A stretch of 41,445 bases of DNA from Alphaproteobacteria bacterium (GTDB taxonomy: Bacteria > Pseudomonadota > Alphaproteobacteria > Micropepsales > Micropepsaceae), in NCBI GenBank assembly GCA_947475445.1, contig CANJLC010000016.1, forward strand, positions 1 through 41,445, in the 5' to 3' direction. Below are positions 7,502 to 14,500 of this stretch, piece after piece. The notes beneath the pieces were generated by a model that was not told where the DNA came from, ran no database searches, and saw nothing but the letters and a program-made list of their open reading frames with translations. The position numbers were made by a program, and so were the translations under genes. Within the stretch, counting starts at the first letter, position 1. Each line of letters begins with the position of its first letter.

Positions 7502-7927
7502 GTGAGCCTGGCGCGCTATCTCCTGCGGCATTCCTTTGTGCGTTTCGGGATTATTGGCGCCCTGGGGTATCTGGTGGATACCGGCGTGCTGGGGATTGCC
7601 ACCGGCATCCTCAAGCTGGAATTCGAGGCCGGACGCGCTTTTTCCATTTTCATCGCCATGGCATTCACCTGGCTGGGCAATCGCTATTTCACCTTTGCCG
7701 ACCGCCGGGCGCATGGCGTTTCCGGCGCGTTTCAGGAATGGGCAAAATTCGTGGGGGCAAACCTGCTGGGCGCCGTGGTCAATTACGGCATCTCGGTGTT
7801 GCTGGTGCATTATGCGCCGCTGCCCTTCAGCAACAAATATGCCGCCCAGGCGGTGGGCGTGCTGGCGGGCCTGGTGTTCAATTTCACGCTTTCGCGCACG
7901 ATTGTTTTCAAAAAACCGCCCGTCTGA
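7502..7927 (+). CDS. GtrA-family membrane protein
   Basis: A 141-residue GtrA-like protein with four predicted transmembrane helices and the family wording RFGIIGALGYLVDTGVL near the start, FTWLGNRYFTF in the middle and FNFTLSRTIVFK at the end. GtrA proteins are thought to help move polyprenyl-phosphate sugars across the inner membrane. The start is a GTG, 14 bases after the GT2 stop, and its stop touches the next frame. Together with the GT2 and the GT-C-like protein it forms the classic three-part unit for periplasmic glycosylation, like GtrA-GtrB-Gtr(type) of O-antigen modification, where the third partner varies. Confidence 0.87.
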   Translation: MSLARYLLRHSFVRFGIIGALGYLVDTGVLGIATGILKLEFEAGRAFSIFIAMAFTWLGNRYFTFADRRAHGVSGAFQEWAKFVGANLLGAVVNYGISVLLVHYAPLPFSNKYAAQAVGVLAGLVFNFTLSRTIVFKKPPV

Positions 7928-7966
7928 ATGTTGGATTCGCCGGGCCAAGCCTTTAGCCTGAGAGCC

Positions 7967-9607
7967 ATGGGCTGGATGCGCTTTGCCTTGGGATGTGCCG
8001 CCGCCTGGCTGCTGGCCTCGCCGGCCGCCGCGTCTTCCACTTATGTCATCCGCCAGGCCGCCTGGACAGCGTCCGACGAGCGCGGCTATGGCGAATTCAT
8101 CGCCGCCATCGGGGCCTCGGGCTGCCGCACCGTGGATTCCTGCCTGCGCAATGGCGCCAATATCTTCGCCGCCAGCGATCCGAAGGGATTTGTCTTCCTC
8201 TCGGACTGTGCCGATCTTCCCTATGTCCTGCGCTTTTATTACGCCTGGCATCGCGGCCTGCCTTTTTCCTATGTCAGCGAAGTGGGACCGCGCGGCCGGG
8301 CCCGCGACATCCGCTATTCACCGCGCGGCAATGAAGTGGAGCGCCGGCGCGATGTCCCGACCGGCGCCGACGCACGCGATATTCTTGAGACCCTGCGCGA
8401 TGCCGTATCGTCCGCCAGCTATCGCATCCATCCCGCGCTGGAAGAGCCGCTCGAAAGCGATTTTTACTCGCCTGCGATCAGCCCCAGATCCATCCGTGCC
8501 GGCACCGTGGTCTATGATCCCAACGGCCACCTGGCCGTGATCTGGAAAGTCGAGAGCGATGGCAGGCTTCGCTACATAGACGCCCATTCCGACGGCTCGC
8601 TGACGCGCGGGTATTATGACCTGCGCTTTGTGCGCGCCACGCCGGGCATGGGCGCCGGTTTCAAGAACTGGCGGCCGATACGGCTGGAGGGAGCGCGGCG
8701 GATGGACGATGGCGCGCTGGCCGGCGGTCGACTGGTGGCGGCGCGCAACAGCGAGATTGCCGATTACGACCTGGCGCAGTTTTTCGGCACGGCTCCGATG
8801 CAGGGTGACCAAGACTGGAAACAGGGACGCTTTGTCCTGAACGGACAGGTGCTGGATTATTATGATTATGTCCGCGCCCGCATGGCCGGCGGGAGCTTGC
8901 GCTTTGATCCCTTGCGCGAAGTGGCAGACATGGTGCAGTCCAATTGCGCCGATCTGTCCTATCGCACCGATGCCGTGACGCTGGCGCTTGCTGCCGGCCT
9001 GCAGAACCAGGCACAGCCGGCGCGGCTGCCGGTCAACATTTATGGCGCGCAGGGCGATTGGGAGGATTATTCCACGCCCTCGCGCGATGCCCGGCTGAAG
9101 ACGGCCTTCAAGGAATTGCGCGATAACGTCGAGCGTTTCATGGCGATGCAGGCAGCCGGCGATTCGCGCCTGGCCTATGGCGGCCGCGATTTGGCCGGCG
9201 ACATGCTGGCTGTTTATGACCGTGGCGCTGCTGCATGCACCATCAGCTATGCACGCAGCGACGGCAGCCGGGTTTCTTTCGGCTATGAAGAAGCCAGGCG
9301 GCGGCTGTTTCGCCTGTCCTTTGATCCCTATCACTGCGTGGAGCGCCGCTGGGGCGCGGAAGGCGCCGAGCTTTCCACTTGCCGTGACGGGTCCGGCAAG
9401 CAGGCCTGGTACCGGGCAGAGCAACCCTTACGCAACCAGCTCGATCGCAGCTATGAGGCGCGCATGGACTGGTCGCTGGGCGAGCTGCTGGCCGGCGGCA
9501 TGGGCGTGGCGCAGCCGCCGGATATCGACACGCGCGGATTCCTGCTGGCGCAAAAAGAAAAACCGGGCGCCCGATTTTCGGACGCCCGGTTTCCCGGATT
9601 GAGATAA
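7967..9607 (+). CDS. Exported protein, NlpC/P60-like Cys-peptidase pattern
   Basis: A 546-residue exported protein of no family I recognise. From the ATG at 7967 it has a signal peptide (MGWMRFALGCAAAWLLASP, cleavage near AAAS). Within the first 230 residues, three signatures come in the NlpC/P60 order: DCADLPYV (Cys81), GHLAVIW (His188) and YIDAH (Asp205/His207). The segment AGTVVYDPNGHLAVI resembles the GDLVFF...HVGIY block of that superfamily. A second cysteine motif, NCADLSYR, follows near residue 325. The rest is unassigned. The gene is the last of the glycan operon; an ATG 13 codons earlier directly abuts the gtrA stop. I infer an enzyme acting on peptidoglycan or on a glycan-bearing protein. 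The family call is tentative. Confidence 0.6.
   Translation: MGWMRFALGCAAAWLLASPAAASSTYVIRQAAWTASDERGYGEFIAAIGASGCRTVDSCLRNGANIFAASDPKGFVFLSDCADLPYVLRFYYAWHRGLPFSYVSEVGPRGRARDIRYSPRGNEVERRRDVPTGADARDILETLRDAVSSASYRIHPALEEPLESDFYSPAISPRSIRAGTVVYDPNGHLAVIWKVESDGRLRYIDAHSDGSLTRGYYDLRFVRATPGMGAGFKNWRPIRLEGARRMDDGALAGGRLVAARNSEIADYDLAQFFGTAPMQGDQDWKQGRFVLNGQVLDYYDYVRARMAGGSLRFDPLREVADMVQSNCADLSYRTDAVTLALAAGLQNQAQPARLPVNIYGAQGDWEDYSTPSRDARLKTAFKELRDNVERFMAMQAAGDSRLAYGGRDLAGDMLAVYDRGAAACTISYARSDGSRVSFGYEEARRRLFRLSFDPYHCVERRWGAEGAELSTCRDGSGKQAWYRAEQPLRNQLDRSYEARMDWSLGELLAGGMGVAQPPDIDTRGFLLAQKEKPGARFSDARFPGLR
9552..9591 (-). terminator. Terminator of the TonB operon
   Basis: On the minus strand AACCGGGCG and CGCCCGGTT form a 9-bp stem, followed by TTTCTTTTTG. 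It lies 24 bases after the last gene's stop and is embedded in the final codons of the convergent exported-protein gene. Confidence 0.85.
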
Positions 9608-9614
9608 GGCGCTT

Positions 9615-10805
9615 TTAGCCCTTCTTGGCCGGAGCCTTGGGGGCAGCAACCGCCGGAGCCTTGGCCGAGTACAGCGCGTAGAGGTGCGCGATCATGGTGG
9701 CGTTGGGCGTGGACTTGATGCTGTTGAAGGTCTTGGCGGCTTCGGCCTTCTTGCCGGCTGCCAACTGGGCCTGGCCCAGCACCATCGCTGCATTGTCCTT
9801 GTCCTTGGCCTTGGCCTGAGCGGCCGTGGCGCTGGCGACAGCGCCGGCGGCGTCGCCCTGGGTGAGCTGCTGTTCGGCAACCTGGATCAGGGCATCACCG
9901 TTGGGGTCCTTGGCAGCAGCAGCCGCCGCGGCAGCCAGGCCACCCTTTTGGGCAGCGGCCTGGGTCTTGGCCAGCGCCAGCAGGCGCTGCGAACGGGCGT
10001 CATTGAGAACCCCGGCTGCAGCACCCTTTTCAACAACGGCCTGGGCTTCAGCGGGAAGCTTCAGCTGGATCGCGAGCTGGGCGAGCGTGGTGTACTCGTC
10101 CTTGCCGGCGATCGTGCCGGTGTTGTTCTTCAGGCGATAGATGTTGAGGGTCTGGTGATCATTCATGCCCTTGCTGCGTTCCGACAGCTTGAGCAGCGAA
10201 TTCCAGTTTTCCGTCTTGCCGGAGTGCGAGACCAGGGTTTCGAGAGCCTGGCGCTGGGTGTCTTCATCGTTGGCGTCATAGGCGCAGCGATTCAGCAGTT
10301 CCAGCGTGGTGTCGTCCGGGCTGGTCAGATTGGCCTTGATGTACTTGACGCAACCGGCGGCGTTCTTGTTCAGGTAATAGGACTGGGCGATGACCTGCTT
10401 TTCCGAGGTGCCCAATCCGCCGAGGGACTTGAGCGTGTCGCCAGCGGCGATCACTGCGGAATAGTTGCGCGCGGCATAGTCGTTGCCGAACTTGGCCTTG
10501 GCGGCAGCAAGGCCACCGAGCGAAGCGTCGCCCGACTTGACGCCGACAAACGACTTCATCTTCGCGATGATGTCGCTTTCGTCGGCGGTCTTGCCCGGGA
10601 CCGATTCGGCTTCGTTCACCTTCGCCATTGCCGCCTTGTAATTGCCGGAAGCAGCCAGCTTCTGGGCTTCCTGCAGGGGCGTGCCGACTTCAGGACGCAC
10701 ATTGGCAGCCATGGCCGGAACGGAGAGCAGAGCCGCAGCGCCAGCAATGGCAGCGGTACCCAGGAGAGCCGCCGCAAGGGCGGAACGCAGTTTATTGGCA
10801 GTCAT
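9615..10805 (-). CDS. Exported Ala-rich TPR-like protein of the TonB operon
   Basis: A 396-residue exported protein with a long signal peptide ending at PAMAA. The mature part is alanine- and lysine-rich and built of helical pairs resembling tetratricopeptide repeats (for example EAQKLAASGNYKAAMAKVNEAE, then AEQQLTQGDAAGAVASATAAQ), with an eight-alanine run in the middle and a Pro/Ala/Lys tail. I place the start at the ATG at 10805, which has AAAGAGGT just upstream; a start seven codons earlier lacks a ribosome site. It is the last gene of the tonB-exbB-exbD-exbD series. TPR proteins accompany several TonB2-type systems, so a periplasmic accessory role in outer-membrane transport is likely. 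Its partner is unknown. Confidence 0.75.
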   Translation of the reverse strand: MTANKLRSALAAALLGTAAIAGAAALLSVPAMAANVRPEVGTPLQEAQKLAASGNYKAAMAKVNEAESVPGKTADESDIIAKMKSFVGVKSGDASLGGLAAAKAKFGNDYAARNYSAVIAAGDTLKSLGGLGTSEKQVIAQSYYLNKNAAGCVKYIKANLTSPDDTTLELLNRCAYDANDEDTQRQALETLVSHSGKTENWNSLLKLSERSKGMNDHQTLNIYRLKNNTGTIAGKDEYTTLAQLAIQLKLPAEAQAVVEKGAAAGVLNDARSQRLLALAKTQAAAQKGGLAAAAAAAAKDPNGDALIQVAEQQLTQGDAAGAVASATAAQAKAKDKDNAAMVLGQAQLAAGKKAEAAKTFNSIKSTPNATMIAHLYALYSAKAPAVAAPKAPAKKG

Positions 10806-10891
10806 CACAAGACCTCTTTCGATCAACGCAAAAAACGGAAAGCGCGCGGTGTTTGCCGCACGCTTTATCCGGCGGCCATGTCCCTCACGAC

Positions 10892-11311
10892 CTAATTATA
10901 CTGATCAATCCCGGTAAATCCAATATGGGTGGCGCCCAGGCGCTGCGCATCGGCAAGAACCTGTGCAACCGCATCATATTTGGCCAAACGGTTGGGATTT
11001 ACATGGATTTCCGGCTGCGGATTGGATTGGGCCGCATTGGCCAGGTAGGAATCCAGGGTCGGGCGGTCCACCGGATCGCCGTTCCAGGTCACAGTTCCAT
11101 CAAAGTCCACGCCCAGTTCAATCGAGACCGGGGGGGTGGCAGGCGGGGTCGAGTTCGGCGCCGGCATATCCAGCTTCACCGCATGCGTCTGCATGGGCAG
11201 CGTGATGATAAGCAGGGTGAGCAGAACGAGCATGACGTCGATGAGCGGGGTGGTGTTCATTTCCACCATCACTTCATCGTCGCCTTGCGGATCTCCAACG
11301 GCCATCGACAT
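10892..11311 (-). CDS. exbD: ExbD-type energy transducer, second copy
   Basis: A 139-residue ExbD/TolR family protein. It has a short cytoplasmic N-terminus, one transmembrane helix (about 23-42) that begins with MNTTPLIDVMLVLL and carries the proton-path aspartate D25, and a periplasmic domain to the end. ExbD works with ExbB in the inner membrane to convert proton flow into TonB movement. Its periplasmic half differs strongly from that of the first exbD, with a Pro-rich linker (PNSTPPATPP) and the ending HIGFTGIDQYN, so the two copies are not recent duplicates and probably form a mixed dimer or serve different tasks. It is 40 bases downstream of the first exbD. Confidence 0.9.
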   Translation of the reverse strand: MSMAVGDPQGDDEVMVEMNTTPLIDVMLVLLTLLIITLPMQTHAVKLDMPAPNSTPPATPPVSIELGVDFDGTVTWNGDPVDRPTLDSYLANAAQSNPQPEIHVNPNRLAKYDAVAQVLADAQRLGATHIGFTGIDQYN

Positions 11312-11351
11312 GGGATAGGTACCTTTTTCTTAGAAAGAGAGCCGGCAGCCC

Positions 11352-11813
11352 CTAGTTCTGGGGCGTGCCGTCTTCAAGGTTGTGCGGTTCGGTCAAGAAG
11401 CCGACCTTCTGGATGCCAGCTTCCTGGCAGGCCAGAATGACGCGGCCAACGGCTTCGAAGCGGGCCTGCTTGTCACCGCGGATATGCACTTCCGGGAATG
11501 GCTTATGGGCCTTCTGGGCTTCATAGAGCGCGTTCACCAGGCGATAGCGCAGGGTCTGGGGATCCAGGGGGACCTGCTCATCGTTGAAGAACATATTCTC
11601 GTCCTTGTCGACCGAGACGCGGATATTTTCCGGCTTGGTAACCGTGACGATGTTGCGGTAGTTCGGCAGTTCCACCTGAACCGTCTTCAAGACCACCGGA
11701 ATGGTAACCAGGAAGATGATCAGCAGCACCAACATCACGTCCACCAAGGGGGTGGTATTGATGGTGGTATTGAGTGCTGAGTCTTCCGCCGGCGGCGCGT
11801 TGTTCATAGCCAT
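11352..11813 (-). CDS. exbD: ExbD-type energy transducer, first copy
   Basis: A 153-residue ExbD/TolR family protein. The INTTPLVDVMLVLLIIFLV segment places the essential aspartate at D25 in the single transmembrane helix. The periplasmic domain has the usual pattern VSVDKDENMFFND, then VHIRGDKQARFEAVGRVILACQEAG and the KVGFLTEP strand. It lies 33 bases downstream of exbB and 40 upstream of the second exbD, in one transcription unit with tonB. Two tandem exbD genes behind exbB are known from Xanthomonas and other bacteria rich in TonB-dependent receptors. Confidence 0.92.
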   Translation of the reverse strand: MAMNNAPPAEDSALNTTINTTPLVDVMLVLLIIFLVTIPVVLKTVQVELPNYRNIVTVTKPENIRVSVDKDENMFFNDEQVPLDPQTLRYRLVNALYEAQKAHKPFPEVHIRGDKQARFEAVGRVILACQEAGIQKVGFLTEPHNLEDGTPQN

Positions 11814-11846
11814 GGTGGTTCTCTTACCTAGTGGACCGGGTCAGAC

Positions 11847-12701
11847 TTACTTCTTGCTCGAGACGAGGTAGGTCTGCAGGTCGCCCGAGAAGGAGCGCAG
11901 CTTTTCCACGATCACCTTGTTGCGGCGGACCAGGTAGTTATAGAGCAACACGGCCGGAACAGCGGCCGCGAGGCCGATGGCGGTCATGATAAGCGCTTCA
12001 CCCACCGGGCCGGCGACCTTGTCGATCGAGGCCTGGCCGGCCACGCCGATACCGATAAGGGCTTGCAGAATGCCCCACACCGTGCCGAACAGACCGACGA
12101 ACGGCGAAACCGAGCCGACCGAGGCGAGGAACGCGATGCCGCCCTGCAGACGCGAGGTGGCGTCTTCCAGGCTGTGCGACAGCTGCATGCCGATCCAGTC
12201 ATTCATGCCAACCAGGGCGTTGCCGCTGTTGGAAGCCTTCACGCCGCTTTCGGCAAGCGCGCGGAACATGGAGTTCTTGTGCAGCTTGTCGATGCCTTCG
12301 TTCAGGGTGCCAGCGGTCCAGAACTTCTGATCAACGGCCTTGGCATGGTTCAGGATGCGGGCCTGTTCGATGTACTTGGTGATGAAGATGTACCAAGTGC
12401 CGATCGACATGACGGCCAGGATGATCAGGATGGTCAGCGAGACCGGGTTCTTTTCTTCAATGATGTGGGTCAGGCCGTAGGGCGTGCTGGTCGGTTCCGC
12501 AACGGCGGCAGCCTTCTGGGCTTCCGTCGGGGCAGCGGGGGCGGCTTCCGGGGCCGGAGCCATGGCGGCATCCGGAGCCGGCGCGGCCGCATCAGCAGCC
12601 GGGGCGGCCGGGGCGGCGTCTTGAGCGAAGGCCACCGGCGCAAAGCCAAGACCCGTAACGAGGACGATGGCGGCTGCGATCGTCAGATGCTTCGAAACCA
12701 T
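11847..12701 (-). CDS. exbB: ExbB proton-channel protein with Ala/Pro extension
   Basis: A 284-residue MotA/TolQ/ExbB family protein. A cleavable signal peptide (ending PVAFAQ) is followed by a low-complexity Ala/Pro stretch to about residue 70, an N-terminal extension that is common in alphaproteobacterial ExbB. Three transmembrane helices follow at about 87-107, 188-215 and 230-258. The second holds GSVSPFVGLFGTVWGILQAL and the third EALIMTAIGLAAAVPAVL, the family's pore segments. ExbB forms a pentamer around the ExbD dimer and powers TonB. It lies 55 bases after tonB and starts the exbB-exbD-exbD series. Confidence 0.92.
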   Translation of the reverse strand: MVSKHLTIAAAIVLVTGLGFAPVAFAQDAAPAAPAADAAAPAPDAAMAPAPEAAPAAPTEAQKAAAVAEPTSTPYGLTHIIEEKNPVSLTILIILAVMSIGTWYIFITKYIEQARILNHAKAVDQKFWTAGTLNEGIDKLHKNSMFRALAESGVKASNSGNALVGMNDWIGMQLSHSLEDATSRLQGGIAFLASVGSVSPFVGLFGTVWGILQALIGIGVAGQASIDKVAGPVGEALIMTAIGLAAAVPAVLLYNYLVRRNKVIVEKLRSFSGDLQTYLVSSKK

Positions 12702-12756
12702 TTTCTACACTCCGTTTATAATGTTGTATTCGAGACAGATTTTACGTTCGAACGCG

Positions 12757-13377
12757 CTACTGAGCGTCCTTCAGATTCCAGACAACAGACACCAGTGTGG
12801 TCGCTTCAACAGCCTTGCCTTCCTGGGTCGGAGGCTGCCAGCGCCAGACATTCTTCACATACTCGACGGCGGCGGCATCCAGACGATCCGAGCCGCTTGT
12901 CTTCTCAAGCGTGGATTCCTTGACGCGGCCATCGACGCCAATGACCACCTTGATGGTCGTTGTGCCCTGCTCGCCCAGACGCTGGGAGATTGTCGGATAG
13001 GGCGGGATGGTGTGTGTGCGCATGATTGCTTCCAGCTTGGTGGGAGCAACCTTGGCGATCGGCGCCGGAGCGGCCGGCGGCGGAGCCGGCGGAGCCTTGG
13101 GCGGCGCGACAATGGCGAAGTCCGGCACGACCGTGGTGGTCGGCGGCGGACGGATAAGATCCGGCGGCGGCGGCGGCGGCGCCTTGGGAACCGCCTTGGC
13201 CTGTTCGACCGTGGCGCTCAGCGCGGCCTTTTCCTTGTTGATCGCGGCCTGGCGCAAGCCAAGGATCAGCGCGATCACGATAACCACGTGGATGCCGATC
13301 ACGATCGAGGTGGCCATGGTCTTGGCCTTCTTATCCTGAGCGGAAATAGCTTTTAGTGCGTGACCGGGGCGTTCCAT
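12757..13377 (-). CDS. tonB: TonB energy transducer
   Basis: A 206-residue TonB. A cytoplasmic N-terminus is followed by one transmembrane helix (about 22-41), a periplasmic Pro-rich stretch (about 64-113, including PPPPPPDLIRPPP) and the globular C-terminal domain (about 115-206) with the landmarks PPYPTISQRLGEQGTT, VIGVDGRVKE, LDAAAVEYVKNVWRWQP and a final VVWNLKD strand. TonB reaches across the periplasm to TonB-box receptors for siderophores, B12 or glycans. It leads the five-gene operon tonB-exbB-exbD-exbD-TPR. A terminator-like hairpin lies in its leader, which may govern expression. No receptor gene is present in the window. Confidence 0.92.
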   Translation of the reverse strand: MERPGHALKAISAQDKKAKTMATSIVIGIHVVIVIALILGLRQAAINKEKAALSATVEQAKAVPKAPPPPPPDLIRPPPTTTVVPDFAIVAPPKAPPAPPPAAPAPIAKVAPTKLEAIMRTHTIPPYPTISQRLGEQGTTTIKVVIGVDGRVKESTLEKTSGSDRLDAAAVEYVKNVWRWQPPTQEGKAVEATTLVSVVWNLKDAQ

Positions 13378-13939
13378 GCGTTCTCACTCGTTAGACAAAA
13401 CCAGACCCGGCGCATGAGGCACCGGGCCGCCAAACGAAAAAATGTTGAGACAAACCGTCTCCCAACCTGGCGCCATTTGCCTGACGCTTCTTGTGGCCGC
13501 TCTTAAAGCAATCGTAATCGTGCTTGGCAAGAGGGGATTGCCGTACGGATGCCGCAGCGGGCCGCGCCGGGCCAGTCATGCACAGGTCAAATCACCATGC
13601 AGTTGCCTGTTTTCAGGAGGTTATTTCGCAAATGCAGCATAAAAATTGGGCGGTCTGAAAACGGGCCTGAATCTTATAAAACCCAATAAAAACCGGCCTA
13701 TTTCGTGTTTTCCCTCTTGGGTGGCGCCGGGGGCGGGCAAGATTAATGCGCATTTTTTGCCCGCATTGCGAAGAGGTTCCGCCGCGCTTTCCGCGACAAA
13801 AATTATTGGGCCGCCGCAGCATTTTTTTATGTGGCGGGGCAAACCGCGCTTGGCGGGCCGCAATCAGCGATACAGTTTGCATCCCTCGCCCGGACCGCGG
13901 CATGCCCCGCGGCGCGGCGCCCGGAAGAAAGGATTCGTG
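13378..13939. other. Divergent intergenic region, tonB operon to glyoxalase
   Basis: This 562-base stretch separates the diverging tonB and glyoxalase genes. It holds two hairpins in the tonB leader (CCCGG...CCGGG at 13408-13428 and a T-tailed one at 13437-13466), an AGGAGG site at 13615 followed by a 7-codon frame, and an inverted repeat GCGGGCAA/TTGCCCGC at 13733-13765. It is noticeably richer in A and T than its neighbours. I see no long gene. Confidence 0.5.
13437..13466 (-). terminator. Terminator-like hairpin in the tonB leader
   Basis: On the minus strand GTTGGGAGAC pairs with GTCTCAAC around GGTTT, then AC-ATTTTTT follows. It lies about 60-90 bases upstream of the tonB start, so it could be an attenuator, or the end of a short upstream RNA. 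Confidence 0.45.
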
Positions 13940-14392
13940 ATGCGATATTTGCACACCATGGTGCGTATTTCAGACCTGGATGCCGCGCTGGATTTCTATT
14001 GCACCAAGCTGGGCCTGAAGGAATTGCGGCGCCAGGAAAACGTGCAGGGCCGTTTTACATTGGTCTTTCTCGCCGCCCCGGAAGATGCCGCCCGGATTGC
14101 GGTTGGCACCACCAGCGCCATGAGCCCCCTGATTGAACTGACCTACAATTGGGACGAGAAAGGCTATTCCGGCGGACGCAATTTCGGCCATCTCGCCTTT
14201 GCCGTGCCGGACATCTACGCGATATGTGAAAGACTGATGACGGCGGGCGTCACCATCAATCGCCCGCCCCGCGACGGCAACATGGCCTTCATCCGCTCAC
14301 CCGACGGCATCTCGATTGAATTGCTGCAACAGGGCGACGCGCTCGCGCCGCAAGAACCATGGCTCTCAATGCCCAATACCGGTTCTTGGTGA
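13940..14392 (+). CDS. gloA: Glyoxalase I (lactoylglutathione lyase)
   Basis: A 150-residue vicinal-oxygen-chelate protein made of two beta-alpha-beta-beta-beta modules. The four metal ligands of GloA are in place: H5, E66 (LIELTYNW), H84 (FGHLAFAV) and E127 (ISIELLQQ). It isomerises the methylglyoxal-glutathione hemithioacetal to S-lactoylglutathione in the cytoplasm. The ATG at 13940 has an AGAAAGGA site 6 bases upstream, and the homology begins exactly there although the frame is open further upstream. It is about 15 residues longer at the C-terminus than the E. coli enzyme. It stands alone and faces the autotransporter gene. Confidence 0.88.
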   Translation: MRYLHTMVRISDLDAALDFYCTKLGLKELRRQENVQGRFTLVFLAAPEDAARIAVGTTSAMSPLIELTYNWDEKGYSGGRNFGHLAFAVPDIYAICERLMTAGVTINRPPRDGNMAFIRSPDGISIELLQQGDALAPQEPWLSMPNTGSW

Positions 14393-14500
14393 TGCATCCC
14401 GGCGTGAGGGAATTTGCCATCTGGGCAGGAGCGTCCCGCGGAGCGTGCGTTAGCATGTGAGCAGGCGCGACGAACCTAGAGCGCAAAAGACCCGCGCCCG

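Noticed and set aside
13632..13658. A 7-codon frame with a perfect AGGAGG site 11 bases upstream
   Set aside because: Too short and spaced too widely; no repeated regulatory codon as in a leader peptide. It may be chance in an AT-rich region.
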